DNA from: Olsenella sp. SW781
GTDB lineage: Bacteria; Actinomycetota; Coriobacteriia; Coriobacteriales; Atopobiaceae
NCBI RefSeq assembly: GCF_012027725.1
Contig: NZ_SJOU01000011.1
Coordinates: 22,122 to 86,121, forward strand
DNA length: 64,000 nt
Direction of reading: 5' to 3'
The translations under genes and the position numbers were made by a program. Below, piece by piece: positions 24,561 through 32,875 of this stretch (position 1 is the first letter of the stretch; each line of letters starts with the position of its first letter). The notes beneath the pieces were generated by a model, which saw only the letters and a list, made by a program, of their open reading frames with translations, made no database searches and was not told the DNA's origin.

Positions 24561-24645
24561 CCCCTTCGAGAAGGGCCGACGAGCATGCCCCATCGCACAG
24601 ATTGCGCCCCTGCGCAGCCCTGAACTGTGCGCCACGGCATGCTCG
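24561..24645 (+). ncRNA. Structured leader upstream of yqeC, class unknown
   Basis: CCCTT-CGAG-AAGGG makes a small hairpin near 24562-24575. It is followed by a larger nested structure: CGAGCATGCC (24580-24589) pairs with GGCATGCTCG (24636-24645), and GCACAG (24595-24600) with CTGTGC (24625-24630), enclosing TGCGC/GCGCA. The structure ends 60 bases before the yqeC start. It does not match any riboswitch consensus I can recall with certainty; location suggests Mo, Se or purine sensing. Confidence 0.45.
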
Positions 24646-24705
24646 GAGCGGGCGCGCGACCGGCATCGCTGACGACGAACCGTCCCGTCACCTGAGGAGG
24701 CAGGC

Positions 24706-25383
24706 ATGTCACTTGCCGAGGTACTCGACATCACGCCCGGCGTGACGTCCGTCATCGGCAGCGGCGGCAAGACGTCGCTGCTCACGGCCCTGGCACGCGA
24801 GCTTCCGGGCACGGTCGTACTCACGACGACTACGCACATCCTGCCGTTTGAGGGCGTTCTGACCCTCAAATCGCCGCATATGTACACTCTGTCACGCGCG
24901 CTCGAGACCTCGCGCGTCATCTGCGTTGCATCCGAGTCAGAGAAAAGAGGCGAGAAGATCAAGCTCACCGTCCCCGAGCTCGGCATCGACGCCCTCGCCG
25001 ACCTCGCGGACTACGTGATCGTGGAGGCGGACGGCGCGCGACGGCTCCCCCTGAAGGCCCATGCCGCATGGGAGCCCGTCATCCCCGCGCGCTCCGACCG
25101 CACGGTCCTCGTGCTCGGAGCGTCCGGCCTCGACCGCCCCGTGCGCGAGAGGGTCCACCGCCCCGAGATCTTCTGTCAGCTCACCGGCTGCGCGCCGGAC
25201 GACCTCGCCACGCCGGAGCTCGTCGCCCGCGCCGCCAATGCGGAGGCCCTCGCAGACGTCGCCCTCGTCAACCAGGCGGAGACCGCCCCCGAGCGCGCCC
25301 GCGAGCTCGCGGCGCTTCTCGCCATCCCCGCCGTCATCGGGAGCCTGCACAACGGCACCTCACCAGAGCTCCACACGGCATAG
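24706..25383 (+). CDS. yqeC: Selenium-dependent hydroxylase accessory protein YqeC
   Basis: 225 residues. P-loop variant SVIGSGGKTSLLTALARELP, TTTTHILPFEG, then YVIVEADGARRLPLKAHAAW and EPVIPARSDRTVLVLGASGL are the YqeC family blocks. The family co-occurs with YqeB and selenium-labile molybdenum hydroxylases; exact activity unknown. GAGGAGG ribosome site. It is the only plus-strand gene of the cluster. Confidence 0.88.
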   Translation: MSLAEVLDITPGVTSVIGSGGKTSLLTALARELPGTVVLTTTTHILPFEGVLTLKSPHMYTLSRALETSRVICVASESEKRGEKIKLTVPELGIDALADLADYVIVEADGARRLPLKAHAAWEPVIPARSDRTVLVLGASGLDRPVRERVHRPEIFCQLTGCAPDDLATPELVARAANAEALADVALVNQAETAPERARELAALLAIPAVIGSLHNGTSPELHTA

Positions 25384-25396
25384 CCGCACGCGCCTG

Positions 25397-25453
25397 GCGA
25401 GAAGAACCTCGAGACCTTGGCAAACGTCAGCGCTGCAGCCCGCCGTTCTTCTC
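25397..25453. other. Inverted pair of GCGAGAAGAAC oligonucleotides
   Basis: GCGAGAAGAAC (25397-25407, plus) and its inverse GTTCTTCTCGC (25443-25453) face each other across 35 bases just after the yqeC stop. The pair could fold and end yqeC transcription. See the findings for the window-wide pattern. Confidence 0.6.
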
Positions 25454-25502
25454 GCCGGCCCAGCACGGAGGCTCGCGGCCTCCGGCGCCCTCCCGCGCCA
25501 CG

Positions 25503-25536
25503 CAAAAGCCCCTCCCGGCCATGAGCCGAGAGGGGC
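25503..25536 (-). terminator. Intrinsic terminator of the pilus operon
   Basis: On the minus strand GCCCCTC and GAGGGGC form a stem with a 16-base loop that itself can pair (TCGG/CCGG), followed by CTTTTG. It lies 25 bases past the stop of the last pilus gene. Confidence 0.8.
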
Positions 25537-25560
25537 AGACAGGACGTTCTGAGGCAGCGC

Positions 25561-26220
25561 CTACTTGTCGGTGGAGTCGCCCTTCCTCCTGATGAGCAGG
25601 GCACCGGCCACGCAGACCACGACGCCACCCACGAGCAGCGGGACGATGGGCAGCTCGGCCTCGCCGGTCTCGGGGTTCTCCTCCTCCGTCGGGGGCGGCG
25701 TGGGCTTCTTCTCGAGCTCCAGCTTGGGGCTGGCGTCGATGTCGTAGACGTAGGAGCCGTCCTCGGTCAGCGGCATGCCGATGAGGAACGGGTCGATGGC
25801 GTAGTAGCCCGTCGCGGGGTCGTGCTGCACCATGACGTAGAGGCCGAGCGCGACGTCGGTGAACGTGGCCACGCCGTCATCGCCCACCGGCACGGTGACG
25901 CCGCTCAGGCCGTGGGACACGGCCCAGTCGGCCAGCGCCTGCGCGGCCTCGGGGGACTCGAGGTCGTCAAGGGAGACGCCGCTCGCCGCGCACTCAGAGG
26001 TGAGCGTGAAGATGTAGTTGCCGTCGTCGGAGACAACGTCGCCCACGCGGTAGAGCGTCACGGAGCCGCCCGGGACCCGCGTGCCGTCATACGCCATGGT
26101 GACGGAGATCGTCCCCCTGCGCGACGCGTCCGGCACCTCGTGGGCGTATGCGGGAACGCTCGTGAGGCAAAGCGCCAGCACCATCACCACGAGCATCGGC
26201 AGTCTCTTGAGCCACTTCAT
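25561..26220 (-). CDS. Pilin-like surface protein (minor/basal pilin)
   Basis: 219 residues. Signal peptide ending VPAYA, a single SpaA/collagen-binding-B-like domain (GTISVTMAYDGTRVPGGSVT, LYRVGDVV, ATFTDVALGLYVMVQHDPA), a Pro/Glu spacer and a sorting signal. The likely sortase motif is NPETG (residues ~187-191), followed by a hydrophobic span (LPIVPLLVGGVVVCVAGALL) and RRK; NPxTG differs from the LPxTG of the other two pilus proteins. Last gene of the operon, just downstream of the class C sortase, the usual place of a basal pilin. Confidence 0.8.
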   Translation of the reverse strand: MKWLKRLPMLVVMVLALCLTSVPAYAHEVPDASRRGTISVTMAYDGTRVPGGSVTLYRVGDVVSDDGNYIFTLTSECAASGVSLDDLESPEAAQALADWAVSHGLSGVTVPVGDDGVATFTDVALGLYVMVQHDPATGYYAIDPFLIGMPLTEDGSYVYDIDASPKLELEKKPTPPPTEEENPETGEAELPIVPLLVGGVVVCVAGALLIRRKGDSTDK

Positions 26221-26232
26221 GCGTTGTTCCTC

Positions 26233-27051
26233 CTAGCCTCTCCTGCGAGACGCCACTCGCAGGGCAATTCCAGCTGCGACCAGCGCCACGCCGGCACCTG
26301 CCATGAGCAGGGCGGGGCTGGTCGTGTCGTGAGTTACCGTATCCTCGGTCACGCGGTTGGCGACCCGGTGCCCGCGCACCAGGAGCCTATGCGTGTTGAT
26401 GCCGTAGGGCGTGCACGTGACGAGCGTGCAGTAGTCCTGCTCCGGGTCGATGGCAAGCGCCTCCATGTCGTACGGGTCGACGGTGAGGATCTGGTCGACC
26501 TCGTACGTCAGGGTGCGGTCGAGCACGTTGAGGACGAAGGTGTCCCCCACCTCGAGCTTGTCGATGTCCGAGAACAGCTTGGAGCTCGGCAGGCCGCGGT
26601 GACCCGAGAGCGCGCAGTGCGTGCCCTTGCCTCCCGTGGGAAGCGAGCTGCCCTCGATGTGACCCGCGCCGACCTGCAGGACGGACTCCTCCGTGCCGTG
26701 ATAGATCGGCATGGAGACGCCAAGGCTCGGGATGTCGATGGAGCCCATGATGCCGGTGTCGGACACCCTGAGCTGGCTCTCGTAGTCGGCGCGCTCGGAG
26801 TTGTTCATCTCAAAGCGGTCCGGATCCTGCGCAAGCTCCTGGTTGTAGCGCTCGGCGCGCTCCCAGAACGCGACGTACTGCTCCGCGTCCAACTCCGACA
26901 CCTCCTCCGAGTAATCGACGATCGCCTTCGACATGTTCATTGAGTTCCAAAGGTTGCTTACCGTTGGGTACAGCAGCAGGGAGAAACCGGCGACGAGAAG
27001 GACGATAAGGACGACGTTTGACGCTCTTCTCTTGGTGGTGCTCTTTCTCAC
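26233..27051 (-). CDS. Class C (pilin-polymerising) sortase
   Basis: 272 residues from GTG 27051 (GGAGAGG upstream). N-terminal membrane anchor, sortase barrel with catalytic His in CALSGHRGLPSSKLF and catalytic Cys in CTLVTCTPYGINTHRLLVRG (Cys, then Arg), and a C-terminal hydrophobic span (LLMAGAGVALVAAGIAL) with a basic tail, which is the class C layout. DPDRF near residue 77 may be the lid motif that plugs the active site. It joins pilin subunits through isopeptide bonds. Confidence 0.92.
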   Translation of the reverse strand: MRKSTTKRRASNVVLIVLLVAGFSLLLYPTVSNLWNSMNMSKAIVDYSEEVSELDAEQYVAFWERAERYNQELAQDPDRFEMNNSERADYESQLRVSDTGIMGSIDIPSLGVSMPIYHGTEESVLQVGAGHIEGSSLPTGGKGTHCALSGHRGLPSSKLFSDIDKLEVGDTFVLNVLDRTLTYEVDQILTVDPYDMEALAIDPEQDYCTLVTCTPYGINTHRLLVRGHRVANRVTEDTVTHDTTSPALLMAGAGVALVAAGIALRVASRRRG

Positions 27052-27103
27052 GCTGGCCTCTCCTTGCCACTGTAGCCGTGGGGCTATCGTGGTTCCCGCG
27101 TCT

Positions 27104-27130
27104 GCCGGGGAGGCGCTGCGCCTCCCCGGC
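27104..27130. promoter_or_regulatory. Strong hairpin between major pilin and sortase genes
   Basis: GCCGGGGAGGCG pairs perfectly with CGCCTCCCCGGC around CTG. There is no T-run, so it is more likely an mRNA stabiliser or attenuator that makes more pilin than sortase than a full terminator. Lies within the 117-bp gap. Confidence 0.6.
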
Positions 27131-27168
27131 TGGCGGGTTCTGCCCGACGTGCGGGCGTCAGATCCTAC

Positions 27169-28623
27169 TTAGCGGTTGTTCTCCATGCGCTTGCGGTACA
27201 CGAGCGTGCCGGCAGCCGCGACGACGATGGCGCCACCGGCCACGTAGAAGATCGTGGTGCCCATGCCACCAGTGGTGGGCAGGAGGGAACCGGCCTTGTT
27301 CTCAACGTGAACGCCACCAGACTGATAGACGCCGTTGGAGACGGAAGCCTCGAGGTTGGCATCCTTGACGGCGATCTCAACGCGCTCGGCGAGCTTGTTG
27401 TATCCGTCAGGAGCCTTGGTCTCCTCAAGGTAGTAGGTGGTGTTGGCGTCAAAGCCCTTGATCTCGAGCTCGCCGTTGACGGTGGTGATGTACTCGACGC
27501 CGGTCTCGCCGTCCTTGGCGAGGCGATACACGCCGTCGGAGACCTTGACGAGGGCAATCTCGTTGCCGTCGGTCTTGGCGTCATAGAGCTTGAACTGGGC
27601 GCCGTCGAGAACCTTCTTTTCGCTATCGGTCTTCACGACATCGACCTTGAAGGTGTAGGTCTTGGTCTCGTCCCAGGTGGACTCGTAATTGCTATCCTCA
27701 CCGAACTTGAGCTGGGTCTTGTTGGAGTTGCCGTCACCAGCGATGACCGCGTTCTCGTTCACCACGGCGTCGTAGGTCACGACGATGTCGGTGTCAGTGG
27801 TGATGGTGTCGAGGTAGGACTGGTGGAAGACGACCTCGAAGGTGCAGCCATCGGAGAGGCCGGTGGTGACGACGTGATAGTCACCGGACTCGGCGTCCTG
27901 GCCCTTGTTGAGGCCGGAAGCCTCGATGGAATCGGGGTCGAGCGTGAGGCCGGCGGACATAACGTCGTGAAGGACGTAGCTCTCGGCGCCGGGCTTGGCA
28001 CCGATGGTGGTCTTGAACTCAACGGTCTGGCCGATCTCGGCGGTGTTCTCCTCGCCCCAGTTACCGGTGGAGTCCTCCTTGACCTCCTTCTTCACAGGAG
28101 GCTCAACGTTCTTCTCGATCATCTCGACATCCGGGGTCGTGGTGTTGAGCGAGCAGAGCGTACCGAGGGTGGTGTCCACAAGGTAGTAGCCAAGGTTCAG
28201 GTTGGAGAACGTCACCGTGCTGGAAGTGGCGGTCTGCGTAGCGGTGGGAGCAATCTTGTTGGCCTCGGCGTACGCAAGAGCAGCCTTCGCAAAAGCAGCA
28301 ACCGTAGCGTCGTCATCTGCGGCAACCCAGGTCACATAGCCCTGAGCGTCAACGGAAACATAGGAAGTCTGGCCCTTGAGCCAAGTCTCCCACTGGGAGT
28401 TGGCAGCCTTGTAGGTATAAGCGTTGGCGGTCTCGTTGTAGCTCTCGAGCTCGAGCACCTGATAGGCCTTGTAGGTGTGGCCGACCTCGGCGTTGTTGAT
28501 GGTGATGGAACCGTTGCCGTTCGGACCGTCAACGTTGTTCCACGCGAACGCGGGGGTCACGGTCATGGCGAAGACCATGAGCGCGGCAACGACCGCTCCA
28601 AAGAATTTCTTCAAATGCCTCAT
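27169..28623 (-). CDS. Major pilin backbone protein (SpaA-type, LPTTG)
   Basis: 484 residues from ATG 28623 (GAGAGGAAG eight bases upstream); an ATG 18 bases earlier has a poor ribosome site. Signal peptide (AALMVFAMTVTPAFA), N-terminal domain with VGHTYKAYQVLELESYNETA, a central domain after the lysine-rich hinge EPPVKKEVKED, and a C-terminal Cna-B domain with the E-box YYLEETKAPDGYN, then LPTTG, a hydrophobic span and RKR. Such domains form internal Lys-Asn isopeptide bonds. Forms the pilus shaft, linked by the adjacent class C sortase. Confidence 0.9.
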   Translation of the reverse strand: MRHLKKFFGAVVAALMVFAMTVTPAFAWNNVDGPNGNGSITINNAEVGHTYKAYQVLELESYNETANAYTYKAANSQWETWLKGQTSYVSVDAQGYVTWVAADDDATVAAFAKAALAYAEANKIAPTATQTATSSTVTFSNLNLGYYLVDTTLGTLCSLNTTTPDVEMIEKNVEPPVKKEVKEDSTGNWGEENTAEIGQTVEFKTTIGAKPGAESYVLHDVMSAGLTLDPDSIEASGLNKGQDAESGDYHVVTTGLSDGCTFEVVFHQSYLDTITTDTDIVVTYDAVVNENAVIAGDGNSNKTQLKFGEDSNYESTWDETKTYTFKVDVVKTDSEKKVLDGAQFKLYDAKTDGNEIALVKVSDGVYRLAKDGETGVEYITTVNGELEIKGFDANTTYYLEETKAPDGYNKLAERVEIAVKDANLEASVSNGVYQSGGVHVENKAGSLLPTTGGMGTTIFYVAGGAIVVAAAGTLVYRKRMENNR

Positions 28624-28684
28624 GGGTTTACTTCCTCTCATTCCTTCCCATTTGGTACTTGCTTACAGAACCCGATTCAATCGC

Positions 28685-31600
28685 TCAGCGAGAAGAACGC
28701 TTCCGCTGATGGAACCCATACGTGATGGCGGTCGCAGTGAGGGCGGCTCCGCCGAGGGTGAGGACGAGCACGCCCGGCCCGCCGGTGTCGGGCAGCTTGG
28801 GTCGCGTCGTGTTGGTGAAGAGAACGATACTGCCCTTGCCCTGGGCAATCGTGCCCACCGCTGTTTCAGACTGGGTCGTTGCATTCTGGTCAATCCTGTT
28901 GCTGACCGAGAAGCCGTCGGCACCTGTCTCCGTGATGGTGTACTCGGTCCCATGCTGCAGGTAGTCGATGATCACGTACTCGTTGGCCTTGAGCTTGAAG
29001 GTGCCCTCGCCGCCGGTCAGGAGCGAGCTTTCGATGCGCTTGCCCTGCGCGTCATAGCGGACGATCGAGTAGTCGGAGTTCTGGACCGGCAGAGTGTCGT
29101 GATCGATGGTGATGTCAAAGCTGAACTCGGCGCTGGTGTCGGCCGTGCCCACAACTTCCTTCTGAATCTTGAGCTGGCTGTTCTGGTACGACGGGGTAAC
29201 CGAGGAGACAGACGGCAGCGTGAACTGCATGTAGCAGGTGGAGCCGGAGAGGCCGCGCTCGGTGTAGTAGAACTTGAGCGTGTGCTCGCCCTCGGTGCCC
29301 TTGGCGATGTAGTCCCACAGGTTCACGTATGCACCAACGGAGCTGTGAACGCCGCCGATGTCGCAGACGAGCTTGCCATCGAGGAAGACCCACATGTCGT
29401 CGTCACCGAAGAAGTAGTACTCCAGCGGGCCGACATAGTCCTCGGTCAGCTTGAACTTGACCTCGTACTGCATGCCGAACATGTTGTTGTGGGCTATGCC
29501 ATCGTCGCTGGTCGGGTACATGTCGTTGCCACCGTAGCCAACATAGTCGCCACGATTATCATATTTGCCAGTAAGGCCATCCTTCCCGGGACGCCCATCC
29601 ATCGGCCAGAAATTGTTAGTCCAAATATGAGTGTACGGATCCTTGCCGGGAGTCTGCGGGTTGTTGAAGTACTCCAGGCCGTCGAGACCAGCACCGTTGA
29701 CGGAGCTCAGCGTGTAGGTATCACCCTCGCGGTTAAACCCAAGCGACCAGTCCGTATACGTAGACTTACCCGTTGCAGTCCCGTCGTCGAAAAGGTTGGG
29801 GGCGTCGACACCGGAAGCATAGATGATGTGGCCGTCCTTATCGAGGCCCGTTACCAGTCCAAACGTGCAGCCAAGAAGGCCATTGCCGGAGCGGTTGTAC
29901 TGGTTGAGCGTATTGCCGTTCCAGGACTGATTGTGAAGGCCCGTGCCCGTGTTGGCGTTACCAAAGGCGAGCTTGGCACCAGAACCGGAGTAGTTGCTCC
30001 TACTGTTGATGCCGTGTGAACCATGCGTTCCGTCCCACGTAGTCCAGCCATCATCGGTGATGTCGTAGTCGTAGAACGTTGCGGCGTTTTCGTAGTTGCT
30101 CTTCGTCTGGTTGGCAACAAGGCGGATGACGGTGCCCTCCTTGATGAGGATGGTGTTCAGCTCATTGGCCTTGTCCGGGTTGTTGGTGAAGTGAAGCTCC
30201 GTCGCGTCGACGATGCCCTTCTTGACGTCCCAGTCGGCCTCGTTCGTGCTCGAGGGGTCCTTTCCGTCCTTGAGCACCCACACCTCATTGGCAGTGTAGT
30301 TACCGTTCTGACGGAAGATGTTCACGTACGGAAGGCTCGGCGCCTCGAAGTAGCTGTACTCGTTTTCGGTGTAGAGCTTGGTGAGCTCATTGTGCGTACG
30401 AATCTCACGCTTGCCGTTGCTGGCCTCAACGAGGTAGAGGCCAGTAGTTGCCGGATCGGTCCCGTTGACGGGAAGCTTGCCTCCCTGGTTGTTTCCACCG
30501 TTGCTCGTATCGATAATCTCAAGGTAGCCACCGGAGTCGCGGTCGGTGACCTCGAGGTTCGCGTAGTACTGCACGGTGAACTTCGGGTTGAGCGAGGAGC
30601 GCGCAACGAGCTGCAGCGCGGGCGCGGCGGCGTTGAGCGCGAGCGTCATCGTCGGGCGCTCGGTCGCGTCCTTCTCGACCATCACGGTGTCGAGCTCCTC
30701 GGCCTCGCTGCCCTCAGCGCTCTGGAGCGCGGTCAGGGCAACGCCGACCTCGGCCTCGTCGGACGTTTCCTCATCGGTCTCGATGGCGTTGGCCGCCTCC
30801 TGGAGCTTGTCGCTCGGAGTGACCTCGGCGGTCACCTCGCAGTCGGAGACGTCGAGGGCCTGGCCGTTGTAGACGAACTCGAACTCGAGGGCGGAGACGC
30901 TGATCACGCTCTCGGGATCGCTGTCCTCGACGTAGGCCTCGGCGGCCTGGTACGCGGGAGCGCTCGCGTCGAGGGCGGTCGTGTTCATGGTGAGGCCGTC
31001 GGACTCGGGAGCGGGCTCGGAGCCGTCGGCGACCGTGGCCTCGCCGGAGACCTTCACGGCGACGGTGTAGTCCTCCGCCTCATAGGTGAGGGTGTTGTCG
31101 AGGGCGACGGTGCCCTCGTTCTTCTCGCCCTCGGACTCCTCGGAGGCGGCGACGGTCTCGACCGGCTGCTCGGGGAGCAGGCCGTAGCCGAGGATGGCCC
31201 CGTCGTCCACGGGGTAGGTGTCGGAGGTAACGGTACCGTCCTCGTTGGCCTCGATGACGACGATCTGCGCGGGCGCGTCATCGGTGGCCGGGGTGACCTC
31301 GGACACGATGCCCATGGTCCCCGCGAGCGCCTGGCCGTCCGCGTCCTTCTCGTCACCGGCGAAGAAGACGATGTCGCCGGCGGCGGGCTCGTGGTCGGCC
31401 GGGGCGGCGTAGAGCTCGTCCTCGCTCTGCTGGAGGGCGTCGAGCCACGCCTGGGCGTCGTCGGCCTCGGGCATGCCCTCGACCCCGGCCGCGCTCAGGC
31501 AGTCGGAGACGAACTGGACGTTCCAGCCCTCGCTCGGGTCCACGACGGCGTCGAGCTGGCCCTCGGCCGCCTCGACGACGGCATCGGCCCAGGACGCGGA

Positions 31601-31747
31601 GGTCGCGGACTCGCCCGCGGCGGCGGGCTCCTCTGCGAGCGAGCTCGTGGGGGACGTCAGCGTATACGCAAAGCCCAGCACCGTCGCCAGGCAGAACGCC
31701 AGGAGCAGACCCCCTCCCATTGTCATTTTCTTGCGCAAGGCTCTCAC
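28685..31747 (-). CDS. Large pilus tip/adhesin protein with fibro-slime domain (LPDTG)
   Basis: 1020 residues from a GTG with GGGAG eight bases upstream. Signal segment, then residues 45-195 resemble a CHAP/NlpC domain (GWNVQFVSDCLSAAGVEG, AAGDIVFFAGDEKDA, GTMGIVSEVTP) but the catalytic Cys and His positions read Asn/Val and Thr-Met. A central fibro-slime/PA14-like region at about 560-860 includes DDDMWVFLDGKLVCDIGG, VNLWDYIAKGTEGEHTLKFY and TERGLSGSTCYMQF. A Cna-B-like domain follows (about 870-975), then LPDTGG, a hydrophobic span and RKRSSR. First gene of the pilus operon, so probably the tip adhesin. Confidence 0.85.
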   Translation of the reverse strand: MRALRKKMTMGGGLLLAFCLATVLGFAYTLTSPTSSLAEEPAAAGESATSASWADAVVEAAEGQLDAVVDPSEGWNVQFVSDCLSAAGVEGMPEADDAQAWLDALQQSEDELYAAPADHEPAAGDIVFFAGDEKDADGQALAGTMGIVSEVTPATDDAPAQIVVIEANEDGTVTSDTYPVDDGAILGYGLLPEQPVETVAASEESEGEKNEGTVALDNTLTYEAEDYTVAVKVSGEATVADGSEPAPESDGLTMNTTALDASAPAYQAAEAYVEDSDPESVISVSALEFEFVYNGQALDVSDCEVTAEVTPSDKLQEAANAIETDEETSDEAEVGVALTALQSAEGSEAEELDTVMVEKDATERPTMTLALNAAAPALQLVARSSLNPKFTVQYYANLEVTDRDSGGYLEIIDTSNGGNNQGGKLPVNGTDPATTGLYLVEASNGKREIRTHNELTKLYTENEYSYFEAPSLPYVNIFRQNGNYTANEVWVLKDGKDPSSTNEADWDVKKGIVDATELHFTNNPDKANELNTILIKEGTVIRLVANQTKSNYENAATFYDYDITDDGWTTWDGTHGSHGINSRSNYSGSGAKLAFGNANTGTGLHNQSWNGNTLNQYNRSGNGLLGCTFGLVTGLDKDGHIIYASGVDAPNLFDDGTATGKSTYTDWSLGFNREGDTYTLSSVNGAGLDGLEYFNNPQTPGKDPYTHIWTNNFWPMDGRPGKDGLTGKYDNRGDYVGYGGNDMYPTSDDGIAHNNMFGMQYEVKFKLTEDYVGPLEYYFFGDDDMWVFLDGKLVCDIGGVHSSVGAYVNLWDYIAKGTEGEHTLKFYYTERGLSGSTCYMQFTLPSVSSVTPSYQNSQLKIQKEVVGTADTSAEFSFDITIDHDTLPVQNSDYSIVRYDAQGKRIESSLLTGGEGTFKLKANEYVIIDYLQHGTEYTITETGADGFSVSNRIDQNATTQSETAVGTIAQGKGSIVLFTNTTRPKLPDTGGPGVLVLTLGGAALTATAITYGFHQRKRSSR

Positions 31748-32276
31748 AATGACACTCCCTTACTATCCGACCTGCCGTCGGGCAACGCGCCCTCGAGTAT
31801 GCGTGCGTGAGTCTCTTATCATTTGATAATTAGACCCCCACCCACTTTTTATTGACCCCAACATCTTATAGCTCCATAAGCCTCAACTAACCCTAAATCT
31901 GCAAATTATTTTGAATTAGGTAGGAAACTTGCAGCTATATGACGTGATACCACTCGTATGCCATCGGGTATCTTTCCCGTTCATCGGCGTGCGGTCGGAT
32001 TCAACTGGTATGTGAGGGGGGCCATAATACCTTGTGGGTCCGGGAAGGGTTTCACACTATGTCCACATGACTTATGACGTAACGTTTTTGCATGTTGTTA
32101 GGTGCGTCAATGCACGTGGAGACGGGAAAGGTAGCAGGACGCCTCACGCTCAGCCTTGAGGCGCCGCGGTGCATCTATACATACATGCATCCTATTTCCT
32201 GTACTTATCGAGCGTCGCTTGGTGCCGCTCGGATGAGGTTACGGCCGGGATTGGCGTTCAATTAACGTGCAGACAA
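31748..32276. other. Gene-free AT-rich region upstream of the pilus operon
   Basis: About 530 bases with no credible gene and much lower GC than neighbours. It holds a clean palindrome TTATCA-TT-TGATAA at 31816-31829, 69 bases upstream of the tip-protein start, which could be an operator. Short AT-rich stretches resembling -10 elements occur but no pair is convincing. The length suggests a regulated promoter region. Confidence 0.5.
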
Positions 32277-32363
32277 GAAAAAGGGCGTCCCGCCTCCTCC
32301 TGATGCAACGTTACATTGCAAAATGCAAGAACGTTATTGCAGGAAAAGGAGGCGGGACGCCCT
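32276..32363 (-). terminator. Intrinsic terminator after ridA
   Basis: On the minus strand AGGGCGTCCCGCCTCC pairs with GGAGGCGGGACGCCCT over about 50 bases of loop and the stem is followed by TTTTTC. The loop carries a near-repeat (TGCAATAACGTTCTTGCA and TGCAATGTAACGTTGCA) that can pair further. Confidence 0.85.
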
Positions 32364-32389
32364 CGTTCGTGAGGCTCGGCCCTCGGGAG

Positions 32390-32776
32390 CTACAGGTAGG
32401 CCACGGCCTTGATCTCGACCTTGGCGGCCTTGGGCAGCGCGGCGACCTCGAAGGCGGCGCGGCTGGGGTACGGCGCGGCGAAGAACTCGCCGTAGACCTC
32501 GTTCATGGCGCCGAAGTCGGCGATGTCGTCCAGAAGGACGGTGACCTCGGCGACGTCGGCCATGGAGGCGCCGGCGGCCTCGAGGATGCTCTTGATGTTG
32601 GTCAGGCTCTGGCGCGTCTGGGCCTGGATGTCGTCGCCCGCGAACTCGCCGGTCGTGGGGTCGATCGGCAGCTGGCCGGACACGTGGATCGCGCGCGTGC
32701 CGGTCGCGGCCACGGCGGCGGAGTAGGGGCCGAGCGCCGCGGGCGCCTTGTCGGTGACGATTGCCTCGATTGCCAT
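32390..32776 (-). CDS. ridA: RidA (YjgF) enamine/imine deaminase
   Basis: 128 residues, the normal length. Signature blocks ALGPYSAAVAATGTRAIHVSG, LTNIKSILEAAGASMADVAE and PYPSRAAFEVAALPKAAKVE, with the catalytic Arg in PSRAAFEV. RidA hydrolyses 2-aminoacrylate to pyruvate. It is last in the block that begins with diaminopropionate ammonia-lyase, an enzyme that releases exactly that intermediate, so its place here is meaningful. Confidence 0.92.
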   Translation of the reverse strand: MAIEAIVTDKAPAALGPYSAAVAATGTRAIHVSGQLPIDPTTGEFAGDDIQAQTRQSLTNIKSILEAAGASMADVAEVTVLLDDIADFGAMNEVYGEFFAAPYPSRAAFEVAALPKAAKVEIKAVAYL

Positions 32777-32793
32777 GTTCTTCTCCTTCTTCC

Positions 32794-32869
32794 GTGAGAC
32801 AAGGGGGACAGGTTCCTTTGTCTCATTTCTTATTTAATGAGACAAAGGAACCTGTCCCCCTTGTCTCAC
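32794..32869. repeat. GAGACAAA/GGGAC palindrome (76 bp)
   Basis: Two perfect 33-base arms beginning GTGAGACAAGGGGGACAGG surround a 10-base loop. Same size and plan as the element at 34277-34352. It lies between ridA and the hydantoinase gene. Confidence 0.9.
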
Positions 32870-32875
32870 TATCGA

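Noticed and set aside
24435..24705. tRNA-Sec or SECIS-like element in the yedF-yqeC gap
   Set aside because: The nested hairpins do not have the acceptor and long variable arm of tRNA-Sec, no TTCGA-type T-loop is present, and no in-frame TGA is nearby.
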